Positions 11,492 through 22,177 of a DNA stretch of 64,000 nucleotides are shown piece by piece. The stretch is from contig JAOCPU010000072.1 of the NCBI GenBank assembly GCA_035772785.1, forward strand, positions 62,001 to 126,000. The letters are read 5' to 3'. Below the pieces are notes generated by a model. That model had not been told where the DNA came from and made no database searches. It was given only the letters and a program-made list of their open reading frames with translations. This stretch comes from Phlebiopsis flavidoalba (Eukaryota; Basidiomycota; Agaricomycetes; Polyporales; Phanerochaetaceae). Every line of letters begins with the position of its first letter. The first letter of the stretch is position 1. A program made the translations under genes and the position numbers.

Positions 11492-13496
11492 ATGCGTTTT
11501 TTCAGCCCGTTTCGACGACGCGGTCAGCTACAGGCTGGCTTCTGCACTTTCGGCGACCCTTTGAAAGCTACTTCGGTGTTGATTCGCGTCGAGGAGTCCG
11601 ACGAAGTGAAGTATGCTAGGATTTTTTGGAGGGATGAGGTCTGCCCTAGGGGAAGGTACGTCACATGTCTCGATATTTCAATGCCTGACTCGGAGACGAT
11701 GATTGTGTCTCATAGATGCTCCCACCTGGCCCAGTTTCCAATCACGCGTCCCTTCCGTCCGAGTTTGCTAGCAGAGATCTTCTATTGGTATAAATTCTGC
11801 ACCCATGTGGACAGCCTCTCATACACAGGACGGCACCATGTCCAACCCCTTACTGCTGGCTTATACTCGGACATGTGTGCCATGTATGGCGTGAGGTGCT
11901 CTCCGGGTTCCCAAAGCTCTCCACTTTCATCACCCTGACACAATCCGAATGTGTCGAAACGATGCTCGATCGCGCCGGCGATCTACCACTCCAACACGTC
12001 CCGCCGTCCTAGGTCCATCTGCGCCGTCAGGGACCCCAGGGATCCGGATCAGACCTTCGCATGGACGCACTCATCTTGCAACACGTCCGACACCTAGCCT
12101 CTGCTCACGTCACCTTTCATATCTCGCATTTTACATCCAACGGGACCTCAAGATGTTGTCCAATCCGGAGCAACGGGTGTGCTCATGGCACTCCAACTTA
12201 CTGTCACGCCAGGCAAGCGCATATGAATACGGCTTTGACGGTCTAATGTTTCCCAACATGGACGTTTCCAGCGTCTCAAAGGCCTGCGTTCTACAGCAAA
12301 CGGAGAGCTCTGCGCCATCCAAAAACATTCTCAGCCCAGGCCTTCGATCCCTTGAGATTTGCTATCCGGCTCGGGCTTCCGTTGACAACCTCCTCAATGC
12401 CGCTAGCGCCGCTCCAGGCCCTCGTAGAGTTGCGTCTACACAACACAAAAATAAATTTCAGAATTGGCTTTGACCCCGTTGACGAGGGACTGTTCGCCAC
12501 AGATCAGCAAGACAATTGTACTCCCCCGCCTCCGTCGCCTGTTCATTAGCAATCAGCTATCAGAACAGAGCATCGTCCTTCTCCACCGCATTGTTTACCC
12601 TGCGACGGCAGCTGTGCAGGTACACCAGACTGGTGGCGAAACGGGGGCATACGACGCGATAAGCAAGGTCGTCGCCGCCAAGTTGCACGGGCACGGCGTG
12701 ATCGGTTCACCCCCCGAAGCTCAGTCGCTTTCGCTTTCCGCGAAAAGCCCTGTGAAGTGGCTTCGCCTATCGCTCTGGAAGGACATTCTAACCTCTCGAG
12801 GAGCTTGAAAAAAACCCGGTGCCAATCCGCGGATGGAGCGTTTTTCTGTCTGTCTTTGTCTTACAACACCCGTAGCGAGCAAGACATCAAATCGTTGCTG
12901 GACGCGCTCCCGCTCGCACAGACACGGAACGTGCACCTCGCAGAGAGAATTGTCAGCATGCAAACCGCTTGATCGTACACACCCTTCGTTGCGACACTAC
13001 CAAACCTGGAAGACGCTCGCGCTCGAATATGAATCCTTTTGACAAAGGGCCGAACCAAACGCATATCACGGGCCGCCGCTGTCCGGCCCTGCAGGTATCC
13101 GCGCTCGACGCTGCGCCTCGCCCCCCGTCTTCCCCAGTCTCCGCGTCCTCCGCGTGCACGAGTTGCACCACAAGTGCTCTCTTAATAGAGTGCAGCATGT
13201 CTCAGAGCTTGCACGTCTGGCGTGCTGGCTTGCCGTGGTAGCCCATGACGACAAGTCACTTGAGGACGCCGCGGTGCGCCCGGTCGTCACTTTTGAGACT
13301 GCTTTCTCCGACCCATCCATAATGGCATGGCGACCACCCTTACAATGGAGCTTCCACCGATACTCTCGCAGCCTTAGGGTTTGGTGCTCTGCCTGCCCGT
13401 GATTTGGGCCTGGCCTTTGGCGTCGATTGCTTAGGGGAGGCATCCGTTCCGCTGTGCGTCGCATGCGCCGTCCACGGCGTTGCTGTGGCGGCCTAG
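11492..13496 (+). CDS. F-box/leucine-rich protein, tandem paralog D
   Basis: Inferred SCF adaptor. Exon 1 (11492-11655) is fully open, from MRFFSPFRRRGQLQ through ESDEVKYARIFWRDEV, which confirms the family N-terminus. The 60-nt intron is 11656-11715. The F-box follows as AQFPITRPFRPSLLAEIFYW, with a small slip inside it. Then LMFPNMDVSSVSKA (~12245), LSPGLRSLEICYPARASVDN (~12330), SIVLLHRIVYPATAAVQVHQ (~12570), LHGHGVIGSPPEAQSLSLSA (~12685), LRLSLWKDILTS (~12765), NVHLAERIVSMQ (~12930) and VSASSACTSCTT (~13140, a shifted LRVLRVHELHH). The stop at 13494-13496 follows HGVAVAA, which matches GVAV at the end of C. Several frame changes separate these blocks. Confidence 0.83.
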
Positions 13497-14180
13497 AAGC
13501 CCCTCATATTCCTCATCTCCAGCTTGTGCAGTACACCTCCCTGCCCACCTACTACGTTTATACCCGTTCAGTTAATTTTCTTGCCTCAGCTCTTACTCCT
13601 CTTGACACCGATCATATGGATTGCCCCTCGTTTTTGCTTCATCAAAAGCCGTTCTGTGGAACTGTTGATGTGCTAAGCGCAGCTATGGCAGGGCTGAGTG
13701 CTGAACCCTAAACACGATGTTGCTTACGCATTAATAAGACTCTGATAAAAGAATATCAAGATTCATGTAAACAGTCCGTTCGTCCTTCGCCGTCCAAGTT
13801 ATGTGCGCTCCTGCGAGATCAAGAGCCTGGTGGGGGTGCATTTGCGCTGGCGCGCCGGATTTGGAACATCTCCCAGTCAAATAAAACCATGCAGGATCTC
13901 ATGGTACTGTCAGCCTTTCATCGAGCACCCTAAGGAGGTGCGACGCTCGAGGCAGAAGCATTGCATTGACTATAAGCAAGTGTTTCCCTATCCACTTCTG
14001 TGCGTGCGGGGATGCTTTCAATCCACTGCTGCGCTTGTGCCGACGTGTCAAGATCTGTTCTTCTACTTACCTAGTCACACCATCGACTAGCATGCTCGAA
14101 TAACCTTTTCTGTATGCCTCAGAGGTTAACCACCCAAGTCGGATAGGCGCGATTTGCAGTCCAGCGATTTTTCAATTACA
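13497..14180. other. Intergenic D-E
   Basis: No coding sequence is recognised. The shared upstream block seen before B, C and D is not recognisable here, in keeping with E being the most decayed copy. Confidence 0.45.
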
Positions 14181-16731
14181 ATGCATTTCAAACAGACCGA
14201 TTTGAGAGCAAGAGACCGCTTCGCAGGTGGACAACAAGACTAGCCTCTCACTCTTCAAAGTCTCGAAGAGTGCTCGAAACGTCGCCTTGAGAGAATTACC
14301 GCGGATTTTGGCACGATGAGGTCTCAATTAAAGGATGGTTGGCGTGTGTTCTGACTGCATTACCAAAGGCTGATACACACACAGCGTGGTTCCAACACAG
14401 AGACTCCGGTCTCCTCGTTTCCGAAACCCGCTACCAACTGAATTGTCTGGCAGACATCTCTATTGGTATATTTTACATGCATGGAAGACAAAACTCACAC
14501 TATAAACAACAGAAAAGCACAACGTCCTAACTGCATGGCTGTGCGTAGGGCTGTTGTCACGCATGGGCATAACTATCCCTTTCTATATCCAAGCTTTCAC
14601 ATTCATTGAACCTAACGGCGATCTGAATGTGTTCAGAAATTGCTAGATTGCTCTGGTGGCTTGGGCGCTACATGTACGTGGAAAGCCCTACTTTTTCGGA
14701 ACATCGGAACGCGGTCGCGCGTGAATGCACATCATTCTTCGGCAAGTTTGCTGCTTGCCTTGCGACTAGCCCACGTATTCACCAATTGGACACACAATCT
14801 TTTTTGGTCAGCTATGGGTGTCACCAGACTTTCTGTCAGACATGGCGTTAGTCGTAACTCGAATTTTATTGAAGCTCAAGAGATCCATCGGTCTGCATTA
14901 CCTATCCAACGACCACGTCTGAAGAGCCTTATTCTTCCCTTATGTGTTGGTGTTTCCTCACCTAAAGGTCCCTATCCTGCGCCATGGGAAACCTCTCCTG
15001 AATGCCAACAAATAGTGCTTCAAGGATGGTCCGGCGTCTTGTTCGTTCCCCTGTCGAGAATCATCCGCCGCCGCAGCTCAATGTTATCAATTGGACCACT
15101 CTGGTCTTTGCATTGGCACTCACCATCCCGAGTCCTCGGAAGAACATATCAGCTACGTGACCTTGCGCACATTCACTGCATACTGAGGATCAGACCTTGC
15201 TTCACTGATGTTTTCGAAGTCACGACCTCGAGCAACAAGAGCTGTCCATCGGCCACGATCATCTACGCCGGCGCCGCTCTCTCATTACGACACCATTTCT
15301 TTCTGCGGCATCTTTATCCTACACCGCATCGTCTACCCTGCCACCGCGTGCGTGCACGTTCACCAGGGTGGATTTGGCCATGGGTGTACAAACGCCATAT
15401 GCACAGTGATTGACCTTCAAAACTACGAGGCTGTGGTGCGCTCGGAGAGTCACCGCTGTGGGGGCGCGCATTCCCCTTTCACTTGCTTCTGGCTGGATGT
15501 CAAGTTCCTGCCTTTTTCCTCTGGAAGAATGCTCTGGTCACTCGACGCGATAGAACGTTATCAATATACTGGCACGGACGCGTTCCTACATCTCTTCCAT
15601 TCCCCATGTCCCAAAGCGAACGTGATATCCGCGCATTGGTTGAACGCGCTCACCACTGGTCGCGAGAGCGTCGGGTTGACTGAACGATGGAACCATGGGT
15701 CCGACCCATGGGCCCGTCGATGTGGGTCCTGTGACGCCTGTAGTGCCGCCCGTGGCCCTCAGACGCTTGAGATGCCCGTCCACAAGCGTTCTTCTTGACG
15801 CCGACCGACGCGAGGAGGTACCTTATACGCTGTGCTCGAAACCATGGAGGCGCGATTTTGTAAATAAAGCTGTAGAGAACAAGCCTGGAATGTGAGCGTA
15901 CAATTAATGCCGTGAAAAGAACTTCGTGTGCCCAGTCACTATCACGCATGTAACAAGCGACCTCACCTGTCACATAAACTGCCAGATACAAACAATACTT
16001 AGAGTTGAACGTCAATGTGTCTGAAGGCTTTCGGGTAGTGATAAGTAATAAAATGGCAGCTATACGTCATGCAAATACATGCACATTTACTATTTCTGCT
16101 TTTGGCCACAGTCCACATTTGGCACGGTGGCCCCTGTGGGCATCAGGCGTCTGAGGAACCATCACGGTCACGGCGAGAGGAGCGGACCTAGCTGACCCCG
16201 TCCGGGGGCCCATGGTCGGACGGACCCACGGTTCCGTGGTTCAGTCAAGCCGGATATTCTGACTGTCGCAGACGAAAAAATGCATACCTCTCGGAGCAAA
16301 TTGTCAACATGGATTCCCTCGCACGGGACGCGGCCGTTTTCTAGCCGGCCTGGGTATGGGGCGTGACCCAAAACCTAGAAGGCGACTTCGGCGCTCGCAA
16401 GTGGGGGGAGGGGGGGTCGAATCAGGACGATAATGTGCGCCTCCGCCGCATGCGTATAAGCCACCCATTACACGGCCCCGGCAGGTCTCATGCTTGACGC
16501 AGCGCCCCACATCAATGTGTATCTCATCGTCTGCGTGTTCTTCGCGTGTGCGAGCTTCACCATTCACAGCTCGGTCTATCAAGATCCAGGCATTGTCCTC
16601 TGAAATTTTGCGCCCGCCTCGAGTCGTTTTGGCGTGGTTTTGCTTCTGCGACGGGAGAAGGAGACAAACAGTCTCGGATACGTCTCGGCTGCGCGCGCTC
16701 ACCATTCGACACTCTGCCTTGGGGGGATTAG
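14181..16731 (+). pseudogene. F-box paralog E, decayed and split by an insertion
   Basis: The start MHFKQTDLRARDRF is weakly like the family start, then YRGFWHDEVS near 14300 stands for YARIFGELRS. The F-box survives only in pieces: VSETRYQLNCLADISIG (~14425) and LTAWLCVGLLSRMG (~14530). Later blocks are clear: FILHRIVYPATACVHVHQGG (~15320) and SERDIRALVERAHHW (~15615). Homology then stops at ~15672, where a terminal-inverted-repeat element begins, and resumes at ~16254 with sequence equivalent to NVHLAERIVSMQ of copy D. RLRVLRVCELHHSQLG follows at ~16525. In-frame stops, weak F-box and insertion make this a probable real pseudogene rather than an assembly artefact. The end at 16731 is approximate. 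Confidence 0.75.
15672..16253. mobile_element. ~580 bp inverted-repeat (MITE/foldback-like) element inside paralog E
   Basis: The left end at 15672 (GGGTTGACTGAAC..GGAACC.TGGGTCC) and the right end at 16253, read in reverse complement (CGGCTTGACTGAACCACGG..), match. With gaps the match extends over about 110-120 bases per arm: shared GGAACC(A/G)TGGGTCCG, CCATGGGCCC and further in CCTCAGACGC(T/C)TGA. The arms are about 80% alike by eye. The 330-base core has no transposase or other coding signal, so this looks non-autonomous. A target-site duplication was not evident. The host F-box sequence is interrupted exactly at these borders, which fixes the element's extent. Confidence 0.72.
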
Positions 16732-17599
16732 TATGCTTCCATTCTTGGATAGGGACACAATTAATAGGATGCAGGAATCGTCATAGTACTCAAGGCGTCC
16801 TGGCATATAGTCGCTTTCCGTTGTATTGCTTGTGCCCTGCTATTAGCTTGATGACTGAGAATCGGGTATGTCACTTGGGTTGGTGCTGGTTTGCGCGTGT
16901 GGCGTTTGTGTTCGTCCATTGTTGCTGTTGAAACTTCGAAGTAGTTTACTGTGCAGGACTTAAGAACTCTACTTGACTCGTATATATCGCTCTTGGACAA
17001 TCTGCTCAGTACTAATGGGATTCCCCAGTAGTGTCAAGGCGGGAGGGGGTGGAAGAGGGAAAAAAGGGAGAGTCGAAGGCAAAACAAGGTGTGTCGACTG
17101 TGCTCCAGCTGAAGAAGGTTATATCTACACCCATTCACACTTTTCATGCGCTTACGGGCTTGGGGCGACGTGGCCATATTTGGCAGGCGTGTCGGAGTAT
17201 TCTTGCGAAGTCCCTGCGTTGGCCGTGTGCTCAGCATATTGTCCGCGACACGGACGGGCCATTCCGTGACTACACCGCTCCGCGACCAGCCAACCCCAGA
17301 GTAATCGCTTCGCCCGAATAACACGCACTATTTGGCGGAGTATATACAAACAAAAGGAATTCAACATGAACTGAACTTCCTATTTTTCTTCTGTGGTGAG
17401 GGGGGGGGGGGGGGTAGTTCTTCATTCTGGATTGGTTTTCCCTCCACAGGGCGGCCATGGAAGGGTATTCCCGGGGCGCCCGAGCACTCGGTCACCACAA
17501 CGAGGAGTCTCCGAAAATTGACGCGACAAAAGGCACATCAGGATGCTATCCGTCGGTCTCTGCAATCATCTGGATCGCGGTTCAGGACCTCTGATACAT
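16732..17599. other. Intergenic E to transporter
   Basis: No gene is recognised. There is a 15-G run at 17400-17414 and a purine-rich GGGAGGGGGTGGAAGAGGG tract at ~17040-17065. The 5' end of the transporter may extend into the right part. Confidence 0.4.
17400..17414. repeat. G15 homopolymer
   Basis: Fifteen consecutive G. The length is likely to be unreliable in the assembly. Confidence 0.9.
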
Positions 17600-19602
17600 C
17601 CTGTGAGACAGAATTTTCTCTTGTTCTCTGTGCTCGTCTTACAGGGGGGCTGTGCGCACATCAGTATTCTCTGCGCAACCGGATTTTGGCTTTGTTCCAT
17701 GGACTGACGAACAGAGGGCTGATATTTATTTTCCTGGATGACCGTTGGCGTCGGAATCGCAAGCTGCCTGGGTCAAGTGATCCTTGTAATACTACCAATT
17801 ATTGTGTGGGTGGTGGGTATTGAAGCTCACCTCAGCCCATAGAAAATTACGCTAGCTACCATGTCCATTGTTCTCATAGCGTTCTGTTTCCAAGATGATC
17901 GTGCGTCCTGCCTTCTCAACATCAAATATCGGGACACTAGGTTCGTATCGGTCTCAAGACCATCGGTATGTGTACTTGTTTGAACACACGCTTTACGTCC
18001 ATATTTCTGTTAGGGGGGTCCTGTCTGTCCTCCTCGCATTCACATATATGAGGGTATGGGAATGCATGGTCTTTGGCATGTGATAGTCAAGCAGTCACTG
18101 TACAGTCTGTGAGCGCTGCGTGATTCGATTTCCGGTATATGGCAGGGACGTCGTAATACGCTGGAGGGCTGGGTGAGAAGCTATGCGGATTCGGTACGTT
18201 GCGTGATTCCACTTTGACGACCTGACACTTCTCTTAAATTAGAACCATAAACTCTTCCAGCAAGGCAACCCTCCATTATCATGGAGTGTCACGGCTGGAC
18301 GCATCCTCCCAATCAAGGGAACCCTTTTCAACCCTACGACAGACCTGAATCTCGCCGTAAAGGCATACGTCCTCGGCATTTGTTTTTGTCTTCTTCGTAA
18401 GTCTCTTTTGTAATTTCTGCGATGTAATCTTATGCACTGAGGTGTGGCTCGCTAGGTAACTCCTTCTCTCTTCCCATTTGGAGGCAATCGTATGATTTGC
18501 CTGGGACTTTGTCGGGCCTGACGTAGAAAATGAAGAGATTGACCGTGGCGAACTCACCAGACTCAAAAACGCCATAGGCTGGCCATCGCGCACTGTTGGA
18601 GGTACCTCCCCCGTTCTGTATCTCCAACGACACAGACGCAAGGTCTCCTCCTCTGTAGCTGATGAGAAGATTGAAGAAGGCCAAAAGACCGCTTTGTCGC
18701 CTCCTCCGCTTTCCACATTTCCGCTCGAATCGTCGCAAGCCTCTCGAACATCAAGCCAGGATACCCCTTTCACGTCACGCGACCCACAAACGCCTACACT
18801 CACTCACGCTGAGAGTGCAACTCGAATCACAGAAGTCCCTCGTCTTGTGAAAGAAGTCCGCTTCCAAGATGCGGAGCCCCGTCCGGAAAGCACGCGCCCT
18901 ACGCATTCGACAACGGTGCTTACGAAATTTGAACACCTTTGTGTCGGGTCTTCTCTCGACCGGTCCTCCCCCCGTCGATCTCTCTGTGATCCTCGCCTTC
19001 CCCATAGCGCTCATCACACCACTCAAAGGACTTCTCGTTGCGTTACCCAACTCACCAATACCCCAATGCGCCCGCGACGGAGAGCCGCCGCTTCGCGTTC
19101 ATCCATGGATACCGCGAGCTTTGTCGGCCGCCTGCAAGCGTTCCCCTTGGCCTCATCTGCCTTGGGTCTGCGCTTGCACGTCTCAAGTTCCCCCGTGGGT
19201 GCATGGCACACTATGCAATCTTGGTGCAATCTGGGGGCTATTGCTTGCATCTTTGGCACAAAATCGTGCGTGTCACGCCGTCCTTGGGGTGCTTATATGT
19301 CAGGGTCTTACCCTGGTTGGGGTTATCGATGGGGGAGGACTAAGGTGCTTCCGGTTTGTGTGCATGTGCGTCCATTCTCTATGCTGGTGTAGTTTTCTTC
19401 TTTCTGATTCCTTGCCGTTTGACATCACAGATTTCTTCTCGTGCATGCCAACAGCAACTGCACAAGTGTATCTTACACAGGTATACTCGGATACCGGCTC
19501 TGCGGAACACATATCTGCATTTCTCAGTTCGCCCAGTATGCACTCATGATTGTCATGATGGACAATATTGACTGCGTACGAAGATCAACTTACTGTTCTA
19601 GC
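17600..19602 (+). CDS. Auxin-efflux-carrier/ECM3-type membrane transport protein
   Basis: A multi-pass membrane transporter of the Mem_trans family (yeast ECM3/YNL095C/YBR287W relatives), likely in an internal membrane. Family landmarks in order: GLTNRGL (~17705), AFSTSNIGTLGS (~17905; family AFTPxNIxALGP), GNPPLSWSVTAGR..LFNPTTDLNLAV (~18265-18360), WDFVGPDVENEEIDRG (~18504), then a charged linker open to ~18930. The second half has ILAFPIALITPLKGLLVALP (~18990), SVPLGLICLGSALARLKFPR (~19135), VLGVLICQGLTLVGVID (~19280), LRFVCM, CMPTATAQVYLTQVY (~19443), SAEHISAFL and QYALMIVMM (~19535). These are the hallmark C-terminal helices. Introns lie in the first half, starting for example after SNIGTLGS. 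The frame changes at about 18940, 19130, 19200 and 19400 without loss of motif. The exact start is not resolved. Confidence 0.83.
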
Positions 19603-19654
19603 TGTCGTATCAAATGGACAAGACAAGCAGAGATGCCAGATATTAGCCCATTCT

Positions 19655-19672
19655 CCCCCCCCCCCCCCCCCC
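19655..19672. repeat. C18 homopolymer
   Basis: Eighteen consecutive C just 3' of the transporter gene. Confidence 0.9.
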
Positions 19673-19900
19673 GGTCGCAGGACATGACCCTAATGCCTTT
19701 GTAACTATATAGAGACCACGATAATTCACTATTTTATACTTAGAAGTAAATATCAGCGAAGAGCTTGGGCTCCCGCTTGGTAAATCGCGAGGCCAAAGTT
19801 GCTAATTAGAGCTCGTTACGCAATCGTTTTACGGGCCTGTCTCACAAATCATCCGTTCATGGCCTTGTAAACACATCCCGTTTTCGTTCTTACGCGACAA

Positions 19901-20128
19901 ATGACAGACTATTACACACCCTCAACCGATGCGTTCGCCCCTGCCAACTCAAGAAAACCGAGCGTCATCGATTTCTTGACGAATCTGTCGCCCAGTGAAC
20001 GCCACGAGGCGGGCGCTTCATCTTTTACTTTTCACGCCACCACCATCGAGAGCGACGCAGTCTACGGCACCATCGCCTCCTCGCATCTTTTTGTAAACGA
20101 ATCCCGACTTTCTATGGATGACCCATAG
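19901..20128 (+). CDS. Small hypothetical protein (75 aa)
   Basis: An open frame from ATG 19901 to TAG 20128. Composition is protein-like (Ser/Thr/Ala-rich, about equal acidic and basic) and free of the Arg/Pro bias of random GC-rich frames. I recognise no domain. It could be the first exon of a longer broken gene, since the adjacent frame continues open for another ~35 codons after the stop. Confidence 0.25.
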   Translation: MTDYYTPSTDAFAPANSRKPSVIDFLTNLSPSERHEAGASSFTFHATTIESDAVYGTIASSHLFVNESRLSMDDP

Positions 20129-20748
20129 CCTTCGACGTTTGGCATCATAGCCCCCAACTCCAAGACGAGTCGATCTCATCCGTTGATTCACGTCTACTCA
20201 GAGAAGTTGTCGTAGCTTCTGCGTGTGTAGTGCGCACGCATCCCCCGACGGGTGATTATCATTGCTTTACAATCCACAAATGAAGACGGTAACAGTAAGA
20301 GTACTGCATATGGCGAGCAGGTGGCCCTTTTTACTGAATACAGTCCTGACCAAGGCAGCCAACTCCCCGTCTGATGCTCAGACGGCCCTGTTTAGTGCGT
20401 TGTCGACCACGTCGTCAGCACGAGGTTACATTTCTTCTTTGCTTGAGTCAAGCAAAGAAGCATCTCGGAGGTGCGTTGTCGCGGGCCCTTCAAGTGCGTC
20501 AACGGGGCTTACTGGTTGACAGTCGTTACGGTCCCAGCGACAGTCGACCATTGGGGGGACGCTGTTTGTTGGCTTTCTGTCTGCTGATGGGCCACTTTCA
20601 AAACCGTTTGACATGCACTGTCTGCCGCCCGTATAGTGCACTATATATTTGTCGAGCTTGCCCTAAGGTAATCCGTACCGCGTCCACCGTCGTTTTTTTT
20701 TTTGGTATGGGGAAACGTACACCCGTCCTGTTTAGCCTCACCTCCAGC

Positions 20749-22177
20749 ATGGGGACCTCAGGCTCCGGTCCCTCTCGCGAATTGCCCTCTGAACTCATCG
20801 ACATGATTCTGCGGGAACTCCGGGGCGAAAAAGGCGACACTCGCGGCCGCTTCTCTAGTCTGCAAGCGCTCGGTACTTGCAACACTCTCGGTATCTCTTC
20901 GAGGTGCTCCGCGTCAATACGAGCAAGCCCCATGGCGATGATTGGTATCGATTCTTGCAGAAGACACCTCGCATATACGAAAGCGTTCGCACTCTTCAAG
21001 TCGTCACGCCAGCGAAGGCAACAACTGCCTATCGCTTCGATCATCTCTTCCAAACGATGGAGCTGCTTCCACGGCTCACCCGGCTGAGCTCAACAGGGTT
21101 GGAACTGTCACATGGACCCGCAGAGGCCCGCGCCCTTGTTAGAGTGCGCGCTACGAAGCTATCTCTCGAAAAGCCTCACGCTCGAAAAAAACATCCCACA
21201 AGAAACTGACGTCGTTAGACGCACACTGGCAGCTACAGTGCCCCAGCATGCTTGGCTACATTCTGCTCTTGAGCGCGATCCTGTGGGCAGCGTCGGCCGC
21301 GCCTGCGCATCCTCTCCACGCGGGCGTGGCCACAATGCCACAGTACCCATGGACAGCGAAACCGAGGAGCTTCTGCCCAAGCTCGCCAAGGAGCGGCCCT
21401 CTGCTGCGCGTGCGCGCTGTCGACCTCTGGTGCAACGGAACCATGCCGCTCCTCTCGCGGCTCTGCGGGACGGCGATTTTCTTTCCCGGAGGATGCCAGC
21501 CCGAGATCGACCGCGCCGCGGTGGGTCGAGGAGTTTGCAATCACGTGGATGCAGCCCGAGCCGCTGGCGTCGACGTACTGGCCCGACCTGCTCCCGCCGC
21601 TGGGGGGAGCCCACAATGGCGCCACCGACGCTCGGTTTGCTCACGACGTTGCCTCGCCTGCGCACAGCTCGACCTGCCCCCCCGGGTTCAACATCTGCAT
21701 GTTCGCGGAAGCCGTGTCCGAATGGTGCCTCGGCGGGCTCGTACCACCCCGCGCGCAAGCCGTTCGTCGAATTCCGCGAGGCCATCGACGGGATCCGCCC
21801 CGCCGCGCCGTCCGCGCGCATCGAGCGCATGCGCCTCGGCCACCTCCCGTCCTTTACCATCGGCGCGTACGACGTCGGGCACGTCCTGCCACAGGAGCGT
21901 GCACCACCTGTCGTATCCGCGTGCTCATGGACTTCGTGCGCATCGCGCCGCGGGGCGCGCACACGCTCGAGCTCGTGTCCTCGAACGCTACCTGAGTGAC
22001 ATGACCTTTCGTAGCGGCCGCAGGATAGCCCGGTTGAAGATGTATGACTGGACGCTGCTGCGCCGCGCGATCGAGCTGCACGGGGGGATCAAGACGGTCG
22101 GTGTTTTTGTCTCTGGGCGACAGCGCTGCGGGCTTTTCGAGGTTACCTACACCGAGGGAGTGCACGCTGTGACTTGA
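20749..22177 (+). CDS. F-box-like protein, unrelated to the A-E family
   Basis: It starts at ATG 20749 with MGTSGSGPSRELPSELIDMI, an F-box-type LPxELIDxIL opening, then LQAxxxxxxHSRYLFEVLRV in the neighbouring frame and RFLQKTPRIYESVRTLQVV (~20945), the usual layout of Agaricomycete F-box proteins. A later block, EFREAIDGIRPAAPSARIER (~21770), and the C-terminal GIKTVGVFVSGRQ..EVTYTEGVHAVT end at 22177 and fit the family's Leu/Ala-rich tail. The frame changes at least three times. The middle (21100-21900) is GC-rich and open in all three forward frames, so its true reading is uncertain. Confidence 0.62.

Larger units (their letters stand above)
19603..20748. other. Intergenic, with one small open frame
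   Basis: It contains an 18-C run (19655-19672) and the 75-codon frame listed separately. A palindromic phrase, TCTTTGCTTGAGTCAAGCAAAGA, occurs around 20434-20456. No further gene was recognised. Confidence 0.4.

Noticed and set aside
15650..16015. 121-codon minus frame across the inverted-repeat element
   Set aside because: It lies over the element's left arm and core, with no similarity to a transposase or any domain I know.
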